A stretch of DNA of 64,000 nucleotides from Staphylococcus sp. KG4-3. Lineage in GTDB: Bacteria > Bacillota > Bacilli > Staphylococcales > Staphylococcaceae. Below the pieces are notes generated by a model. It saw only the letters and a list, made by a program, of their open reading frames with translations. It did no database searches and was not told the origin of the DNA. Below, piece after piece: positions 30,303-40,469 of the stretch. The DNA lies in contig NZ_CP166245.1 of the NCBI RefSeq assembly GCF_033597815.2, positions 1,240,001-1,304,000 on the forward strand, in the 5' to 3' direction. Position numbers and translations under genes: made by a program. How positions within the stretch are numbered: the first letter of the stretch is position 1; every line of letters begins with the position of its first letter.

Positions 30303-31571
30303 TTGAAAATAGAAAACCCACAGAAAGATTTACATGTTAAAGTATTGCCGACAACAAAATTTAAAACCACAACGATTACGCTTAAATTTATGGCACCGTT
30401 AGACAGCCAAACAATGACTGCGCGATCTATTTTAAGTAAAATTTTAGTACGTGCTACAAAGCAATGGCCATCAGATAAGGATTTTAATCGACACTTATCT
30501 CATTTATATGGTGCGTATGTTAATAGTTTTGTTTCCAAATTTAAAGATAAGCATGTTATTACCATATCTTTAGAATTAGTAAATGAACGTTATTTAAAAG
30601 ATCAAACACCGCTTTTTGAAAAAGGCTTAGAATTGCTTAAAGAAATGATATACAATCCTTTAATATCAGATAATAAATTTGATGAAACATTTGTCGCTCA
30701 AGAAAAATCGTTATTATCAAAAAAATTAAATGCTATGATCGACAACAAATCACAAATTTCATTTTTGAACTTATTGAAATATATGTTTGGGGAACAACCA
30801 TATCGACATTTAGCAACTGGGCAAGTTGAATACATAGCTGACATTACATCAGAAAATCTATATCATACATATCAATCTATGTTGGAAAATGACTACTGTG
30901 CAGTATATGTGGTAGGCAACGTAGATGAACAACAGGTGAAATCCCAAATCCAAACATATTTTAATATTAATTCATTCTCTTTTGAATTATCACAGTCTAC
31001 TCCAATAGGACAAGACCATAATACACCTCAAGTTATAGTAGAAACAGACGATGTCGATCAAGCTAAGTTAAATATGGGTTTTAAATTACCAGCAAAATAC
31101 GGAGATCCAGAGTATTTTGCGATGATTGTTTTTAATGTTATGTTTGGCGGCGATCCATCTTCCGTATTGTTTAATGAAGTACGAGAAAAGCAAAGTTTAG
31201 CATATTCCATCCATTCCCAAATAGACGCAAAAAATGGTTTTTTATTTGTATTAAGTGGTGTTTCAACTGATAAATATGAAATTGCTAAAGAGACGATTGT
31301 ATCTGAATTTGAGAAATTCCAACAAGGGGATTTTGAAGAAGAGAAGATAGCTCTTGCTAAAAAAGTGATACTATCTCAAAGACAAGAATCTCATGATAGA
31401 GCTAAAAGTATTATAGAAATCATGAATAACAACATATTATTAGATGAACCGATGTCGGAAGAAAGTTATATTTCGGGGATTCAAAACGTTAATAAATCAG
31501 ATATCCAACAACTAGCACAGGCAACTACATTAGATACAATATATATTTTGACAAAAGGAGGCGATGACTAA
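30303..31571 (+). CDS. ymfF: M16 peptidase-like protein lacking the zinc motif (YmfF)
   Basis: Insulinase/pitrilysin-fold protein of 422 residues. The TTG at 30303 follows GTGAGGT with 8-base spacing; the in-frame ATG at 30282 lacks a ribosome binding site. The expected HxxEH motif is absent where the paralogue has it. The region near residue 50-75 reads RATKQWPSDKDFNRHLSHLY. It should therefore be the inactive half of a heterodimer with the next gene. The fold is seen in GQVEYIADITSENLYHTY and VVGNVDEQQV. It overlaps the next gene by one base. Confidence 0.85.
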   Translation: MKIENPQKDLHVKVLPTTKFKTTTITLKFMAPLDSQTMTARSILSKILVRATKQWPSDKDFNRHLSHLYGAYVNSFVSKFKDKHVITISLELVNERYLKDQTPLFEKGLELLKEMIYNPLISDNKFDETFVAQEKSLLSKKLNAMIDNKSQISFLNLLKYMFGEQPYRHLATGQVEYIADITSENLYHTYQSMLENDYCAVYVVGNVDEQQVKSQIQTYFNINSFSFELSQSTPIGQDHNTPQVIVETDDVDQAKLNMGFKLPAKYGDPEYFAMIVFNVMFGGDPSSVLFNEVREKQSLAYSIHSQIDAKNGFLFVLSGVSTDKYEIAKETIVSEFEKFQQGDFEEEKIALAKKVILSQRQESHDRAKSIIEIMNNNILLDEPMSEESYISGIQNVNKSDIQQLAQATTLDTIYILTKGGDD

Positions 31572-32863
31572 TGAATGAAACCTACTATGATCAAATAGAC
31601 GAACGAGTATTTGAAGCTGAATTAAAAAATGGTCTAAAATTATTTATAATTCCTAAAAAAGGATTTCAGAAAACCTTTGTGACTTATACTACGAAATTTG
31701 GGTCGTTAGATAACAAATTTAAACCACATGGTAGTGATGATTTTGTTACGGTTCCTGATGGAGTGGCACACTTTTTAGAACATAAGTTATTTGAAAATGG
31801 TGACGACGAAGAAGATTTGTTTACAGCATTTGCTGAAGACAATGCACAGGTCAATGCTTTTACGAGTTTTGATAGAACAAGCTATTTATTTAGCGCAACT
31901 GATAATATAGAGCGTAACATCAAACGGCTGTTAACTATGGTAGAAACACCTTATTTCACTAAAGAAACAGTAGATAAAGAAAAAGGTATAATTGCTGAAG
32001 AAATCAAGATGTACCAAGAACAACCAGCTTATAAGTTAATGTTTAATACTTTAAGAGCTATGTATGATACACACCCAATACGTGTAGATATTGCTGGCAG
32101 TGTTGAAAGTATTTATGAAATAACTAAAGACGATTTATATCTATGTTATGAAACATTTTATCATCCTTCGAATATGGTATTGTTTGTTGTTGGTGATGTG
32201 GACGTGAATCATATTTATAAAGTTATTGAAGAACATGAGAATCAACGTGATAAAGAAGCACAGCCGCAAATCGTAAGAGACCCGTTAATTGAACAAGCTT
32301 CAGTGAAAGAACTAAAAATTTCAGAAACGATGAAATTGCAATCACCAAGATTAATGTTAGGTTTTAAAAATGAACCATTATACGACGAGCCTAATGAAGC
32401 TTTTGTTAAACGTGATTTAGAAATGACTTTATTTTATGAATTGATATTTGGTGAAGAAACAGATTTTTATCAGTCACTTCTCAACGATGAATTAATAGAC
32501 GAAACTTTTGGATATCAATTTTTATTAGAACCTACATACAGTTTTTCAGTTATAACAAGTGCAACGCAATATCCAGATAAATTAAAAACTTTATTATTAA
32601 ATGAAATTAAAAACAATTTAGGGAAACTTGATGATTTAGAGGCCTTTAGTCTGTTGAAAAAACAGTTTATTGGAGAATTTATTTCAGGTTTGAACTCACC
32701 GGAATACATTGCGAACCAATATACAAAATTATATTTTGAAGGCGTAAGTTTATTCGACTTATTAGATATTGTTGAAAGTATAACTTTAGAAAGTGTGAAT
32801 GATACAGCACGAACATGCTTGAATTTAACACAAGTAGTAGATAGTCGCTTGGAGATGAAATAA
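31571..32863 (+). CDS. ymfH: M16 zinc peptidase (YmfH)
   Basis: 430-residue pitrilysin-family metallopeptidase. The inverted zinc motif HFLEH is at 67-71, and the downstream glutamate lies in EKGIIAEEIKMYQ near 135-148. Family members process peptides; the paired arrangement with YmfF resembles AlbE/AlbF-type pairs, but the substrate here is unknown. The stop of ymfF and this start share one base (TAATG), so translation is coupled. An SDR gene begins two bases after its stop. Confidence 0.9.
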   Translation: MNETYYDQIDERVFEAELKNGLKLFIIPKKGFQKTFVTYTTKFGSLDNKFKPHGSDDFVTVPDGVAHFLEHKLFENGDDEEDLFTAFAEDNAQVNAFTSFDRTSYLFSATDNIERNIKRLLTMVETPYFTKETVDKEKGIIAEEIKMYQEQPAYKLMFNTLRAMYDTHPIRVDIAGSVESIYEITKDDLYLCYETFYHPSNMVLFVVGDVDVNHIYKVIEEHENQRDKEAQPQIVRDPLIEQASVKELKISETMKLQSPRLMLGFKNEPLYDEPNEAFVKRDLEMTLFYELIFGEETDFYQSLLNDELIDETFGYQFLLEPTYSFSVITSATQYPDKLKTLLLNEIKNNLGKLDDLEAFSLLKKQFIGEFISGLNSPEYIANQYTKLYFEGVSLFDLLDIVESITLESVNDTARTCLNLTQVVDSRLEMK

Positions 32864-32865
32864 TA

Positions 32866-33570
32866 GTGAAGGCATTAGTTATTGGTGGTTCTGGAACGAT
32901 AGGAAAAGCAATTGTTAACAGGCTATTATCAGATGGTTTTGAAGTAATTGTACATTATAATAATACGAATATTGAAACACTTCAAAGCGATTATATTGGA
33001 AAACCAGTTGAGTTTTTACAATGTGATTTAAATCAAGACATAGATTTAGAATCATATTTTTCTTGTATAACAAAATTGGATTGTTTGGTATACGCAAGCG
33101 GAACAGCTTTATATGGTCAATTACAAGATGTGACTGATAAAGAAATAGACGATTGTTATCAAGTCCATGTTCGCCAACTAATTAGAATTTGTAGATTTTT
33201 TACTGATAAATTGCGACAAAGCAGTCATGGTCGTATCGTTGTCATATCATCTATTTGGGGAGAAACTGGTGCTAGCATGGAGAGTATTTACTCTGCAATG
33301 AAAGGTGCTCAAATTGCGTTTGTAAAAGCTTTAAGCCAAGAGTTAGCTATGACAACAGTAACTGTAAATGCGATTGCTCCTGGATTTGTTAGCGGAAATA
33401 TGGCTCAAGTATGGTCTGAAGAAGAATTACAGGCAATTACTGAAGAATTACCACAACAAAGGCTAATTGATCCTGTTGAGATTGCACATACTTGCAGTTA
33501 TTTGTGTCATCCGATGGCAAGAAGCATCACCGGAACGATTCAGAAAGTCAATGGTGGATGGTACGTATAG
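32866..33570 (+). CDS. ymfI: Short-chain dehydrogenase/reductase (YmfI-like)
   Basis: Classical SDR, 234 residues. Nucleotide-binding GGSGTIG is at 7-13, catalytic Ser in VISSIWG near 129-130, and YSAMK gives Tyr143 and Lys147. The TAPGFVSG-like AIAPGFVSG segment and C-terminal VNGGW match FabG-like enzymes. Starts at GTG 32866. The substrate cannot be read from the sequence. Its position in the ymfF-ymfH-ymfI row is conserved in Firmicutes. Confidence 0.9.
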   Translation: MKALVIGGSGTIGKAIVNRLLSDGFEVIVHYNNTNIETLQSDYIGKPVEFLQCDLNQDIDLESYFSCITKLDCLVYASGTALYGQLQDVTDKEIDDCYQVHVRQLIRICRFFTDKLRQSSHGRIVVISSIWGETGASMESIYSAMKGAQIAFVKALSQELAMTTVTVNAIAPGFVSGNMAQVWSEEELQAITEELPQQRLIDPVEIAHTCSYLCHPMARSITGTIQKVNGGWYV

Positions 33571-33755
33571 ATTTTTAAATAATGTACAAAAAATAAACCA
33601 ACTATGAAACATTCAATGATATAATATCATTACAATAAAATGGTTATATGCATATTTAAGTTGAAAATATGCCAAGGTTAAGTTGTTTTAAATGAGTTAC
33701 ATGCTCATGTATAAATTATTTGTACATGGTTTCTAAATAAAGGGGTGCTTATTTC

Positions 33756-34586
33756 ATGACAGTTGCTACTAAAAAAGAATGGTATTTAGAGTATGAGATA
33801 ACAATGAACCGAGCCGGACTTCTAGGTGATATATCAAGTTTGTTAGGCATGATGGGGATTAGTATAGTAACAATCAATGGTATTGATGAAGGTCGTAGAG
33901 GTCTATTAATTAAATCTGATAGTCTAGAAAAAGTAAGTCGTTTCGAAAATATTGTAACCGAAATAGATGATATTTCTATTACTAAGTTAAGAAAGCCAGA
34001 GTTAAGAGATCGATTGGCAGTGAGACATGGAAGATACATAGAGCAAGATGCTGACGATAAAAAGACATTTCGTTTTGAAAGAGAAGATTTAGGTTTACTA
34101 GTTGATTTTATGGCGGAATTATTTAAAGAAAAAGGTCATAAATTAATTGGTATTCGTGGAATGCCCAGAGTTGGTAAAACTGAATCAATTGTAGCAGGTA
34201 GCGTCTGTGCACATAAACGTTGGTTGTTTATTAGTTCTACACTTATTAAGCAAACTGTGCGTAGTTCATTAATTAAAGGTGAATATGATTCAGACCATGT
34301 CTATATCATTGATGGTGCTGTTACAGCAAGAGAATCTAGTCAGAAACACCAAGAATTAGTGAAAGAAGTTATGAGTCTTCCTGCTATTAAAGTAGTTGAA
34401 CACCCTGACTTATTTGTTGAAGCAAGCGACTACAAGATGAGTGATTTTGATTATATTATCGAATTAAGAGAAAATAAAAATCAAGAAATTCATTATGAAG
34501 AAATGAAAAAACAAACAGTTAAGAGTAAAAACAATTTGGATTTTGGTAACGATCCATTTGGTGGCGGATTTGGTTTCTTTGAGTAA
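33756..34586 (+). CDS. ymfK: YmfK-family protein (DUF3388)
   Basis: 276 residues, function unknown. The N-terminal 75 residues look like an ACT-type regulatory domain (ITMNRAGLLGDISSLLGMMG then ISIVTINGIDEGRRG). The remainder contains a P-loop-like GMPRVGKTESIVAGS, and the C-terminus ends in a glycine-rich DPFGGGFGFFE. ATG at 33756 after AAAGGGGTG. Nothing is known of its reaction. It is preceded by a 185-base gap with a palindromic ATGATATAATATCAT (33616-33630) that may be a promoter element. Confidence 0.85.
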   Translation: MTVATKKEWYLEYEITMNRAGLLGDISSLLGMMGISIVTINGIDEGRRGLLIKSDSLEKVSRFENIVTEIDDISITKLRKPELRDRLAVRHGRYIEQDADDKKTFRFEREDLGLLVDFMAELFKEKGHKLIGIRGMPRVGKTESIVAGSVCAHKRWLFISSTLIKQTVRSSLIKGEYDSDHVYIIDGAVTARESSQKHQELVKEVMSLPAIKVVEHPDLFVEASDYKMSDFDYIIELRENKNQEIHYEEMKKQTVKSKNNLDFGNDPFGGGFGFFE

Positions 34587-34617
34587 TAAAGATTGTTGAT
34601 TGAGGAGGGCTGATATT

Positions 34618-35010
34618 GTGAGCTTAGTTGGTCAGACATTAAAAGGACGACGAGAACGTTTAGGTATGACATTAAATGAATTAGAATCGCGTACACAAAT
34701 TAAACGACAAACGTTAGTGATGATTGAAAATAATGATTTCGAATCATTAAAAAAAGCTGAGTATGCGGAAGGTTTTATTAGAAAATATGCTAAAGCAGTG
34801 AATATTGATTCAGTACAGTTGATTAATGCACACAGAGAAGAAATTCCCAATAATGATGAAGCGATACATCAAACAATTGCAGCCTTCGCTAATGATGACA
34901 AACCAACATACCGCAGCAAAAATAAAGAACCTTTACAAGTTGGTGTTGTGATTAGTTTAGCGATTATTATTACAGCATTGTTGTGGGTATTCTCAGTATT
35001 GATATTTTAA
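34618..35010 (+). CDS. ymfM: RodZ-like HTH membrane protein (YmfM)
   Basis: 130 residues from the GTG at 34618, eight bases after GAGGAGGG; an ATG at 34600 precedes that site and is rejected. The N-terminal Xre-type HTH is LKGRRERLGMTLNELESRTQ followed by IKRQTLVMIENNDF. A single membrane segment (VGVVISLAIIITALLWVFSV) ends the protein. RodZ-family members link MreB or division proteins to the membrane; here the periplasmic-side domain is missing, as in other staphylococci. pgsA follows. Confidence 0.88.
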   Translation: MSLVGQTLKGRRERLGMTLNELESRTQIKRQTLVMIENNDFESLKKAEYAEGFIRKYAKAVNIDSVQLINAHREEIPNNDEAIHQTIAAFANDDKPTYRSKNKEPLQVGVVISLAIIITALLWVFSVLIF

Positions 35011-35061
35011 AGTGGCAAACAAACATAAACTATAAGTTATAAATAGAAAAGAGGACTTTGT

Positions 35062-35637
35062 ATGAATATACCGAATTGGATAACTGTGTTTAGAGTTATA
35101 CTAATTCCAATATTTCTTGTTTTTGCATTAGTAGATTTTGGATTTGGTAACCTTTCATTTATCGGTGGATATGAAATTAAAATTGAATTATTAATAAGTG
35201 GTGTGATCTTTATTGTTGCATCGTTAAGTGATTTCTTAGATGGTTATTTAGCAAGAAAGTGGGGACTTGTTACTAATATGGGGAAATTTTTAGACCCACT
35301 TGCAGACAAGTTATTAGTTTCCAGTGCATTAATTGCTTTAGTTCAACTAGGGCTAACAAATTCAGTAGTTGCTATTATTATCATAGCACGTGAATTTGCT
35401 GTTACAGGTTTACGTTTATTGCAAATTGAACAAGGTTTTGTAAGCGCTGCTGGTCAATTAGGTAAGATTAAAACTGCAGTCACAATGCTAGCAATCATTT
35501 GGATACTATTTGGTGATCCATTAGTTACATGGGTTGGTTTCCCAATAGGACAAGTATTATTGTATATTGGTGTATTCTTTACAATTTTATCAGGCATAGA
35601 ATATTTCTATAAAGGTAAAGATGTTTTTAAAGTATAA
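35062..35637 (+). CDS. pgsA: CDP-diacylglycerol-glycerol-3-phosphate phosphatidyltransferase
   Basis: Integral membrane CDP-alcohol phosphatidyltransferase making phosphatidylglycerol phosphate, using the CdsA product. 191 residues. The family signature DG-x2-AR-x8-G-x3-D-x3-D is seen as [20 protein letters not shown] then LAD at about residues 58-80. Several hydrophobic segments follow. ATG at 35062 after AGAGGAC. A strong terminator closes the transcript. Confidence 0.96.
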   Translation: MNIPNWITVFRVILIPIFLVFALVDFGFGNLSFIGGYEIKIELLISGVIFIVASLSDFLDGYLARKWGLVTNMGKFLDPLADKLLVSSALIALVQLGLTNSVVAIIIIAREFAVTGLRLLQIEQGFVSAAGQLGKIKTAVTMLAIIWILFGDPLVTWVGFPIGQVLLYIGVFFTILSGIEYFYKGKDVFKV

Positions 35638-35652
35638 TTAAAAATTATTAAT

Positions 35653-35697
35653 AAACTGGAAGATGTACTTATAGTAGAGACATTTTCCAGTTTTTTT
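35653..35697 (+). terminator. Intrinsic terminator after pgsA
   Basis: AAACTGGAAGATGT (35653-35666) pairs with ACATTTTCCAGTTT (35680-35693), 14 bp with one G-T wobble, leading into seven T. Confidence 0.88.
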
Positions 35698-35843
35698 AAG
35701 TTTTAATGATATGAAGTCAGATTTTTCGTTTTTTCGTGGTTTTCCTTTTATAATTAAGGGAAGTAAAAATGTATTGTATAAACAAAGGACATTAAAATCA
35801 TATGATGGATAATTGGAACTTTGTTATTTGAGGAGGAGTATTT

Positions 35844-36986
35844 GTGAATATATCAATCATCGCAGTAGGGTCGGAATTGCTTCTTGGACAAATTGTTAAT
35901 ACTAATGGCCAATATTTATCAAAGCTATTAAATGGTGTCGGTCATAGTGTTGTAGAGCATTCTGTAATTGGGGATAATCCACAGCGTTTAGAAAGAGTTG
36001 TCAAGCAAGCCCTTAATCAATATGATACAGTGATTTTAACGGGTGGCTTAGGTCCAACAAAAGATGATTTAACCAAGCATACTGTAGCTAAAATATTAGG
36101 ACATGAATTAGTCATTGATGAACATGCACTAAATTATATTGAATCATATTTTAGAGAGCAGGACATCGACATGACACCAAATAATAGACAGCAAGCACTT
36201 GTGATTGAAGGCGCACATATTTTAGAAAATAAAGTCGGTATGGCACCAGGTATGCTTGTTGATCACGGAGATAAAAAAATTGCTTTGTTACCAGGACCAC
36301 CTAAAGAAATGCAACCAATGGCGAAACATGAGTTATTACCTTATCTACTTAATGGGGAGCAAACTATATTTTCAGAACTACTACGTTTTGCCGGAATTGG
36401 TGAGTCAAAAGTAGAAACTGACTTAATGGATTTGATAGATCAACAAACTAATCCAACTATTGCACCGCTCGCTGGAACACATGAAGTAAATATAAGGTTA
36501 ACTGCAAATGGGGCATCGCAGCAAGCATGTAAGGATTTAATCGCGCCTGTGAAAAGCGCAATACTAAATCGCATTGGTAAATATTATTATGGTTCTGACG
36601 ACATACTGCTAGAACAAGCTGTTATGTCATTAGTTAATGAATCCTTTGCTATATATGATGGTGTGACTGACGGTGAATTATATTCTAGAATGAAAAATTT
36701 TGATGATAGTGAAACGTTGAGAGGTATGTTACCTCATCACTCACAATTTATAAATGAACATGATACAATTGAATCTCAACTTTCCATAACAGCGCAAATT
36801 ATAAGAGATTTATATAATGCAAAGGTTGGTATTTCGATATTGAGTCAAGGTGATATCGTATATTTAGGTGTTTTAAAAGGCGAAAACTTAACGATACAAT
36901 CATTTAAAATGACTCGCAAAAGAAATTTAATGAAAAGTAGAACGCAAAATTATGTGTTAATTAGGTTGCTAAATTTATTTAAATAG
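35844..36986 (+). CDS. cinA: CinA-family protein with degenerate C-terminal domain
   Basis: 380 residues. The N-terminal COG1058/MoaB-like domain is well kept: IIAVGSELLLGQIVNTN, LTGGLGPTKDDLTK, and LLPGPPKEMQPM. In full-length CinA the C-terminal half is an NMN deamidase with an AESCTGG motif; here the matching region reads FAIYDGVTDGELYSRM, and the GIAGP-type loop is missing. Deamidase activity is therefore unlikely. GTG start at 35844 after GAGGAGGAG. It sits just before recA, as in many Firmicutes, where it belongs to the competence regulon. Confidence 0.9.
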   Translation: MNISIIAVGSELLLGQIVNTNGQYLSKLLNGVGHSVVEHSVIGDNPQRLERVVKQALNQYDTVILTGGLGPTKDDLTKHTVAKILGHELVIDEHALNYIESYFREQDIDMTPNNRQQALVIEGAHILENKVGMAPGMLVDHGDKKIALLPGPPKEMQPMAKHELLPYLLNGEQTIFSELLRFAGIGESKVETDLMDLIDQQTNPTIAPLAGTHEVNIRLTANGASQQACKDLIAPVKSAILNRIGKYYYGSDDILLEQAVMSLVNESFAIYDGVTDGELYSRMKNFDDSETLRGMLPHHSQFINEHDTIESQLSITAQIIRDLYNAKVGISILSQGDIVYLGVLKGENLTIQSFKMTRKRNLMKSRTQNYVLIRLLNLFK

Positions 36987-37060
36987 CTAGTAACGCCTTG
37001 CTAAAAGTTAAAAATATAGTACGTGTGTTCTGTTTTTGGGTGGCTATCTCTTTTCTTTAG

Positions 37061-37074
37061 CGAACAAATATTCG
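37061..37074 (+). promoter_or_regulatory. LexA (SOS) box before recA
   Basis: CGAACAAATATTCG matches the Gram-positive LexA operator CGAAC-N4-GTTCG at all but one position. It lies nine bases upstream of the recA -35, so LexA would repress recA until DNA damage. Confidence 0.85.
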
Positions 37075-37082
37075 CAAAATAC

Positions 37083-37111
37083 TTGCGGAATAATCTAAAT
37101 CAAGGTATAGT
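37083..37111 (+). promoter_or_regulatory. Promoter of recA
   Basis: TTGCGG (37083-37088), 17 bases, TATAGT (37106-37111). It lies directly after the LexA box and 48 bases before the TTG start codon. Confidence 0.6.
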
Positions 37112-37159
37112 ATGGTTAAGATATTTTTCAGAGAGAATTCTCATATAGGAGGTCCAACA

Positions 37160-38209
37160 TTGGATAACGATCGTCAAAAGGCTTTAGATACAGTAATTAA
37201 AAATATGGAGAAATCATTTGGTAAAGGCGCGGTAATGAAATTGGGCGATAACGAAGCACGCAAAGTTTCAAGTGTTTCAAGTGGTTCTGTAACATTAGAT
37301 AATGCTTTAGGAGTAGGTGGTTACCCTAAAGGTAGAATTGTAGAAATTTATGGTCCAGAAAGTTCTGGTAAAACCACTGTGGCACTTCATGCCATTGCGG
37401 AAGTTCAGAGAAATGGTGGCGTGGCAGCTTTTATTGACGCTGAACATGCATTAGACCCAGTTTACGCAGAAGCATTGGGTGTTGATATTCAAAACTTATA
37501 TTTATCACAACCTGACCATGGGGAACAAGGATTAGAAATTGCAGAAGCATTTGTAAGAAGTGGTGCTGTAGACATAGTTGTTGTTGACTCTGTTGCAGCA
37601 TTAACACCTAAAGCAGAAATTGAAGGTGAAATGGGAGATACACACGTTGGTTTACAAGCACGTTTGATGTCACAAGCCCTAAGAAAACTTTCAGGTGCGA
37701 TATCTAAATCAAATACGACTGCAGTATTCATTAACCAAATCCGTGAGAAAGTCGGCGTTATGTTCGGTAACCCTGAAGTTACTCCAGGTGGTCGTGCACT
37801 GAAATTCTATAGCTCTGTTCGTTTAGAAGTACGCCGTGCGGAACAATTAAAACAAGGACAAGATATTGTCGGTAATAGAACTAAAATTAAAGTTGTTAAG
37901 AATAAAGTCGCACCACCATTTAGAGTTGCTGAAGTTGATATTATGTATGGTAAAGGCATCTCTAAAGAGGGGGAATTAATCGATTTAGGTGTTGAAAATG
38001 AAATCGTTGATAAGTCGGGTGCTTGGTATTCTTATAATGGCGACAGAATGGGACAAGGTAAAGAAAATGTAAAATCTTACCTTAAAGAAAACCCTGCTGT
38101 CAAAGCAGAAATAGATAGAAAGCTAAGAGAAAAATTAGGTATATTTGATGGAGATGTTGAAGAATCGGAAGCTGAAAATACAGCGACACTTTTGGATGAA
38201 GAAGAATAG
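37160..38209 (+). CDS. recA: Recombinase RecA
   Basis: DNA strand-exchange ATPase and SOS coprotease. The TTG at 37160 follows TAGGAGGTCC and gives 349 residues with the family start [20 protein letters not shown]; the upstream in-frame ATG precedes the ribosome binding site. Walker A is GPESSGKTT (65-73), Walker [12 protein letters not shown], the DNA-binding loop region is [20 protein letters not shown], and an acidic C-terminal tail is present. Expression is LexA-controlled. It is followed by a terminator. Confidence 0.98.
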   Translation: MDNDRQKALDTVIKNMEKSFGKGAVMKLGDNEARKVSSVSSGSVTLDNALGVGGYPKGRIVEIYGPESSGKTTVALHAIAEVQRNGGVAAFIDAEHALDPVYAEALGVDIQNLYLSQPDHGEQGLEIAEAFVRSGAVDIVVVDSVAALTPKAEIEGEMGDTHVGLQARLMSQALRKLSGAISKSNTTAVFINQIREKVGVMFGNPEVTPGGRALKFYSSVRLEVRRAEQLKQGQDIVGNRTKIKVVKNKVAPPFRVAEVDIMYGKGISKEGELIDLGVENEIVDKSGAWYSYNGDRMGQGKENVKSYLKENPAVKAEIDRKLREKLGIFDGDVEESEAENTATLLDEEE

Positions 38210-38268
38210 GTTAAATAGTTACAATAATATATTTTGAATCATTAAGTTATTGTATTTATTTAGTAGTA

Positions 38269-38312
38269 AAACAAACTGAACCCTTAACAAGGCGTTTAGT
38301 TTGTTTTTTGTT
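38269..38312 (+). terminator. Intrinsic terminator after recA
   Basis: AACAAACTGAAC (38270-38281) pairs with GTTTAGTTTGTT (38294-38305), followed by a T run. The same AAACAAACT/AGTTTGTTT arms occur in the rny terminator. Confidence 0.85.
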
Positions 38313-38575
38313 TAATATAGATAAAAATTTGAAATTTTATTATTCTTTGGTTGTAATTTCTATAGGATTTTATAGTGATATATCTTAAATGGAATATGAT
38401 TAGGGATGAAATATATTATATTTTGTCCTTATATACGAAGTACATATAAGAATATAAAAATATTATGTTAAACGATTTCGTTTCAAAAATAAGATAAATT
38501 AAGGTTTAGCCAACATTAAAGTAAATTTAGTGTAAAAGAGATGCCTCAAATATTGAATTATTGTGTAGTCAAACC
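38313..38575. other. AT-rich spacer between recA and rny
   Basis: About 260 bases of AT-rich DNA without an ORF or clear structure; nothing recognised before the rny promoter. Confidence 0.4.
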
Positions 38576-38605
38576 TTGACACTTCTTAGTTTAAAACCGT
38601 ACAAT
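38576..38605 (+). promoter_or_regulatory. Promoter of rny
   Basis: A perfect TTGACA (38576-38581), an 18-base spacer and TACAAT (38600-38605). Transcription would begin near 38612, giving an 80-base leader. Confidence 0.75.
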
Positions 38606-38692
38606 TACATTGTATGATTCTTATATAACTTCATATAATCATATTGAATTTTGATATACAGAGCAAAATCCTAGATAAAAGGGGGTGTTTGT

Positions 38693-40252
38693 GTGAATTT
38701 GTTAAGCCTCCTACTCATTTTGCTAGGTATTATTCTCGGAGTTGTTGTAGGGTACGTTGTTGCCCGAAATATATTGCATCAAAAGCAATTACAAGCAAGA
38801 CAGACTGCCGATGATATTATCGAACAAGGTAATAAAGAAGCAGAGAATATCAAGAAGGAAAAGCTTCTAGAAGCTAAAGAAGAAAACCAAGTCATAAGAG
38901 AAAAAGCTGAAAATGAGCTTCGTGAAAGGCGTGCAGATCTTCAAAAGCAAGAAGCAAGACTTCTACAAAAAGAAGAAAACTTAGAGCGAAAATCTGACCT
39001 GTTAGATAAAAAGGATGAGATTTTAGAGCAAAAAGAGTCTAAACTTGAAGAACGACAACAACAAGTAGATGCAAAAGAGAGTAGTGTTCAAACATTAATA
39101 AATAAGCATGAACAAGAATTAGAACGCATCTCTGGTCTCTCTCAAGAAGAAGCTGCACAAGAGCAACTTCAAAGAGTTGAAGAGGAATTGTCACAAGATA
39201 TTGCTATACTTGTTAAGGAAAAAGAGAAAGAAGCAAAAGAAGCAGTCGATAAAAATGCAAAAGAGTTATTAGCAACTACTGTTCAAAGATTAGCTGCAGA
39301 ACATACATCTGAATCAACAGTATCAGTTGTTAATTTACCAAATGACGAAATGAAAGGTCGAATCATTGGTAGAGAAGGTAGAAACATTAGAACTTTAGAA
39401 ACGTTAACTGGTATTGATTTAATTATAGATGATACACCAGAAGCGGTAATTCTCTCTGGTTTTGACCCAATTAGACGTGAAATTGCAAGAACTGCATTAG
39501 TTAATCTTGTTTCAGATGGTCGTATCCATCCTGGACGTATAGAAGATATGGTAGATAAAGCTCGAAAAGAAGTAGACGATATTATTAGAGATGCTGGGGA
39601 ACAAGCTACATTTGAAATAAATGTGCATAATATGCATCCAGATTTAGTGAAAATCTTAGGTCGTTTACAGTATCGTACTAGCTATGGACAAAATGTATTG
39701 AAACATTCTATTGAAGTTGCACACCTTAGTGGTATGTTAGCAGCTGAACTAGGAGAAGACGTTACATTGGCTAAACGTGCTGGACTACTTCATGACGTTG
39801 GTAAAGCAATTGATCACGAGGTTGAGGGAAGCCATGTTGAAATTGGTGTTGAATTAGCTAAAAAATATGCTGAGAATGAAACCGTTATTAATGCAATTCA
39901 TTCTCACCATGGTGATGTCGAACCGACTTCTATTATTTCTATATTAGTGGCAGCTGCCGATGCGTTATCAGCAGCAAGACCAGGTGCTCGTAAAGAGACT
40001 TTAGAAAACTATATTAGAAGACTGGAAAGACTAGAAACACTTTCAGAAAGCTATGATGGTGTTGAGAAAGCATTTGCAATCCAAGCGGGTAGAGAAATTC
40101 GAGTTATCGTATCACCAGATACTATCGACGACTTAAAATCACATCGCTTAGCAAGAGATATTAAGAGCCAAATTGAAGATGAACTTCAATATCCTGGTCA
40201 TATAAAAGTGACAGTTGTTCGTGAGACTAGAGCAATTGAATATGCAAAATAA
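38693..40252 (+). CDS. rny: Ribonuclease Y
   Basis: Membrane-anchored endoribonuclease that starts mRNA decay; in S. aureus it is also called CvfA, a virulence regulator. 519 residues from a GTG start after GGGGGTG. One N-terminal membrane segment (about 3-22), a long charged coiled coil (about 25-190), a KH domain ([19 protein letters not shown] near 225), and an HD domain with catalytic HD near 367 ([10 protein letters not shown]). The transcript ends at a strong terminator. ymdB, often its partner in the chromosome, follows after a gene on the other strand. Confidence 0.97.
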   Translation: MNLLSLLLILLGIILGVVVGYVVARNILHQKQLQARQTADDIIEQGNKEAENIKKEKLLEAKEENQVIREKAENELRERRADLQKQEARLLQKEENLERKSDLLDKKDEILEQKESKLEERQQQVDAKESSVQTLINKHEQELERISGLSQEEAAQEQLQRVEEELSQDIAILVKEKEKEAKEAVDKNAKELLATTVQRLAAEHTSESTVSVVNLPNDEMKGRIIGREGRNIRTLETLTGIDLIIDDTPEAVILSGFDPIRREIARTALVNLVSDGRIHPGRIEDMVDKARKEVDDIIRDAGEQATFEINVHNMHPDLVKILGRLQYRTSYGQNVLKHSIEVAHLSGMLAAELGEDVTLAKRAGLLHDVGKAIDHEVEGSHVEIGVELAKKYAENETVINAIHSHHGDVEPTSIISILVAAADALSAARPGARKETLENYIRRLERLETLSESYDGVEKAFAIQAGREIRVIVSPDTIDDLKSHRLARDIKSQIEDELQYPGHIKVTVVRETRAIEYAK

Positions 40253-40280
40253 GATTTAAAATATTTAACAATGAATTTTT

Positions 40281-40318
40281 AAACAAACTAAACGAAATTA
40301 TCGTTTAGTTTGTTTTTT
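40281..40318 (+). terminator. Intrinsic terminator after rny
   Basis: A perfect 15-bp stem (AAACAAACTAAACGA with TCGTTTAGTTTGTTT), a 5-base loop and a T run. Confidence 0.92.
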
Positions 40319-40370
40319 ATATTTAAATTAGCAGATAGATTTGATGCTTACATAATTCTTAACAAATGAA

Positions 40371-40405
40371 AACACCTCATATGCTAAAAGTACATATGAG
40401 GTGTT
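40371..40405 (-). terminator. Terminator of the minus-strand small gene
   Basis: A perfect 13-bp stem (AACACCTCATATG with CATATGAGGTGTT) around nine bases. On the minus strand it is followed by TTTTC, so it ends the gene at 40470-40685. Confidence 0.75.
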
Positions 40406-40469
40406 AAAATCATTTATATTCATTTCCAAATTAACTTTAAATATTTTGTGCTAAAAGACTAATCTAAAA

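Noticed and set aside
33616..33630. Palindrome ATGATATAATATCAT before ymfK
   Set aside because: Contains TATAAT but has no spaced -35; AT-rich palindromes of this size are frequent in this genome, so it is not listed as a site.
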